DNA of 64,000 nucleotides from Helicobacter sp. MIT 00-7814. GTDB taxonomy: Bacteria; Campylobacterota; Campylobacteria; Campylobacterales; Helicobacteraceae. Under the pieces are notes generated by a model. The model worked only from the letters and a program-made list of their open reading frames with translations, made no database searches and had not been told where the DNA came from. Position numbers and translations under genes: made by a program. The stretch lies in contig NZ_NXLL01000005.1 in assembly GCF_003364115.1 (NCBI RefSeq), forward strand, positions 1 to 64,000, read 5' to 3'. Below, in pieces: positions 62,703 through 64,000 of this stretch; within the stretch, counting starts at the first letter, position 1, and each line of letters begins with the position of its first letter.

Positions 62703-63261
62703 CATCTTCCTCCTGTGGCAGGATAAAGGGCTGTGTCTTGCGACTGATAGAGACAAAATTAAGCCAGCCATTTGCAAGAGGGAAAAAATCCACGCGCGAT
62801 TCATCAAAGTTTGCTTTTAGCGGGGCTTGAAGCAAGAATACATACACTTCTTTTGAAGGCGTAATGCCGCGCAATTCCAAATAGTCATTGTCAATTTTTA
62901 GGCTTCTTAGTGTGATTTGCGCGGGGATTAATGCAAGCAAGCGCTCAAAACCTTCACGATAGCGCTTATTACTTGGGACAACTTGGGAATCTAGATTTTC
63001 CACAATACGCGCTGTTTTATTTTGCTCAAACTGCAAGCGGTTGAGATAATCCTTTGCTGCGATGATATTTAAATCAAGCTTGTGCGTGCGCGCTTCGATG
63101 ATTTGGAGTTCATTTTGTTTTTGATAAATTTGAAAATTTAAAAGCGCGTAGAATCCCGCCATACAAAGCACCGCTAGCACTATAAAGAGAATCCAAACTT
63201 TTGTGAGTTTTTTAAGGATTGACTTTGCTTTTGGTTGGATAAAGCTGTATGATATAGCCAC
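62695..63261 (-). CDS. PilN-like pilus/secretion assembly protein
   Basis: A 188-residue inner-membrane protein. A short cytoplasmic N-terminus precedes one span (about residues 22-43), followed by a coiled coil and a domain with FERLLALIPAQITLRSLKI and LELRGITPSKEVYVFLLQA, the pattern of PilN/GspL-C-like proteins, in which IP..v.l..l...g..l.l.G is typical. It is between a PilM-like and a PilO-like gene, so it is probably part of a type IV pilus-like or DNA-uptake machine. Confidence 0.6.
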   Translation of the reverse strand: MAISYSFIQPKAKSILKKLTKVWILFIVLAVLCMAGFYALLNFQIYQKQNELQIIEARTHKLDLNIIAAKDYLNRLQFEQNKTARIVENLDSQVVPSNKRYREGFERLLALIPAQITLRSLKIDNDYLELRGITPSKEVYVFLLQAPLKANFDESRVDFFPLANGWLNFVSISRKTQPFILPQEEDDE

Positions 63262-63271
63262 GCCTGCTCCT

Positions 63272-64000
63272 TTAGCGACTTTCTTTTTGCATCAGCGCGA
63301 TAATGCTTTTTGTAAGCTCGATTTTTTTAACTTCAATATCTAAAAGCAAGGTGCTTTTAATATGCTCGATTGCTTGCTTTGAGATTCCATAACTATCTAA
63401 AATCACAACTTTTTCCAAAAAATCGCTCGTATAAATATCATTGCCATAAAATTCACTAATGCAATTAATGATGATTTCTGCGGCATTATTCGCGCGCGCT
63501 AAATCGCGCAATTCCTCTAAATGCGATTGCTTCTTTTCCTCATCTTTGCGCGCTTGCGCCTCTTGAGGAAGGAACTCTTCTTCTAGCACTTCTTTATCAA
63601 TATCTTCTAACTCGCCAATTTCTTTTAACTCTTCAACTGATGAGCCAATGAGCCCTTCGATATTTTTCATATCTAGCATTGAGTGGATTTCACTAAGATT
63701 CTCTTCTTTTGGATTAACCTCTAAATCATTGCCCAAGAAAAAATATCCGCCAAAAAGCACATTACTTTTATCTGCAATTAGCAAGGTAATGCTGTTTTTT
63801 TGCGCGAGGATATAAAGACAATTGCGCTTATGCAAGCTATTTGAGACAAGGGAATAAATAAGCAAAAATGGCGAAAAGAGATAATCTAGCCCTAGCGCTT
63901 TGAGATAGCGCACACGATTTTCATCAATCGCGCGCTTTTTAATGTAGCAAACCCAAGTATCAAGCTTGATAATCACGCTGTCATTGACATTGATCCCAAA
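63272..64000 (-). CDS. PilM/GspL-like cytoplasmic assembly protein, partial at window end
   Basis: The frame is open to the end of the window (the last codons read FGINVNDSVIIKLDTW), so the true start lies outside; a GTG at 63976 is unlikely to be it. The visible part is at least 240 residues, with strand-rich start (NSITLLIADKSNVLFGGYFFL), a charged helical middle (EEEFLPQEAQARKDEEKKQ) and EIIINCISEFYGNDIYTSDF, followed by VVILDSYGISKQAIEHI. This resembles the second half of actin-like PilM/GspL proteins. The family call is tentative and mostly from its neighbours. Confidence 0.5.
   Translation of the reverse strand, partial: FGINVNDSVIIKLDTWVCYIKKRAIDENRVRYLKALGLDYLFSPFLLIYSLVSNSLHKRNCLYILAQKNSITLLIADKSNVLFGGYFFLGNDLEVNPKEENLSEIHSMLDMKNIEGLIGSSVEELKEIGELEDIDKEVLEEEFLPQEAQARKDEEKKQSHLEELRDLARANNAAEIIINCISEFYGNDIYTSDFLEKVVILDSYGISKQAIEHIKSTLLLDIEVKKIELTKSIIALMQKESR

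Noticed and set aside
1-64000. CRISPR array, tRNA or rRNA genes
   Set aside because: I looked in the gaps between genes and found no regularly spaced repeats, no cloverleaf ending in CCA and no rRNA-like stretch.

Overview
The window looks like chromosome of a Helicobacter (Campylobacterota), probably of the enterohepatic group rather than H. pylori. The evidence is gene order and family content: serS next to a large TPR membrane protein, ftsI-fliE-flgC-flgB, def/clpP/tig, hemB next to an ArsS-type kinase, a pepP/Q-type peptidase next to aroQ, a UPF0323 lipoprotein, a Campylobacter-type porin and a Maf/DUF115 flagellar factor. A PerR-type regulator, a group III truncated globin and PilMNO-like genes point away from H. 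pylori itself. I cannot name the species. I saw no rRNA, tRNA, CRISPR array or insertion sequence.

Layout. 0-1.3 kb: a structured repeat and a membrane-protein gene, both repeated at 39.0-40.3 kb. 1.5-5 kb: pstSCAB phosphate uptake operon (minus) behind a Pho-box-like promoter; its binding protein PstS is circularly permuted. 5-12.7 kb: TPR protein and serS (minus), then tatB-tatC-queA-rsmG and two small genes (plus). 12.7-16 kb: ftsI and fliE-flgC-flgB (minus), with a sigma-54 promoter before flgB. 16-18.6 kb: MFS transporter, cytochrome P460-like protein, PerR. 18.8-23.2 kb: AsmA-like protein, pgpA, a decayed glycosyltransferase fragment, a WecA-like transferase. 23.2-26.8 kb: def, a degenerate GGDEF protein, clpP, tig (minus). 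26.9-31.4 kb: fliI, galE, a tiny lipoprotein, an HD-domain protein, a cyclophilin. 31.5-41.1 kb: a degenerate trypsin-like protein, a UPF0323 lipoprotein, a pseudo-receiver protein, aspA, tilS, cysK, the second repeat copy and a DUF815 ATPase. 41.1-49.6 kb: an outer-membrane protein with a C10 promoter tract, mnmA, marC-like gene, hemB, arsS-like kinase, recG, gap. 49.8-64 kb: porin, MnmC-type methyltransferase, truncated globin, Maf-like protein, pepP, aroQ, an RND efflux operon and a PilMNO-like operon that runs off the end.

Most notable signals. (1) A small palindromic repeat lies between genes at three sites and also in-frame inside recG and a pepP-type gene, in the manner of Rickettsia palindromic elements. 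(2) The heptamer AGAATCT/AGATTCT is far too frequent, often occurs as inverted pairs, and builds Asp-Ser-rich insertions in enzymes; a DNA-uptake-like or other genome-wide signal is possible. (3) PstS is circularly permuted. (4) TTTTACAA/TTACAA direct repeats with 11-bp phasing precede both pstS and the porin, suggesting a shared phosphate regulon. (5) The duplicated leader/membrane-protein cassette keeps its hairpins although their bases differ.
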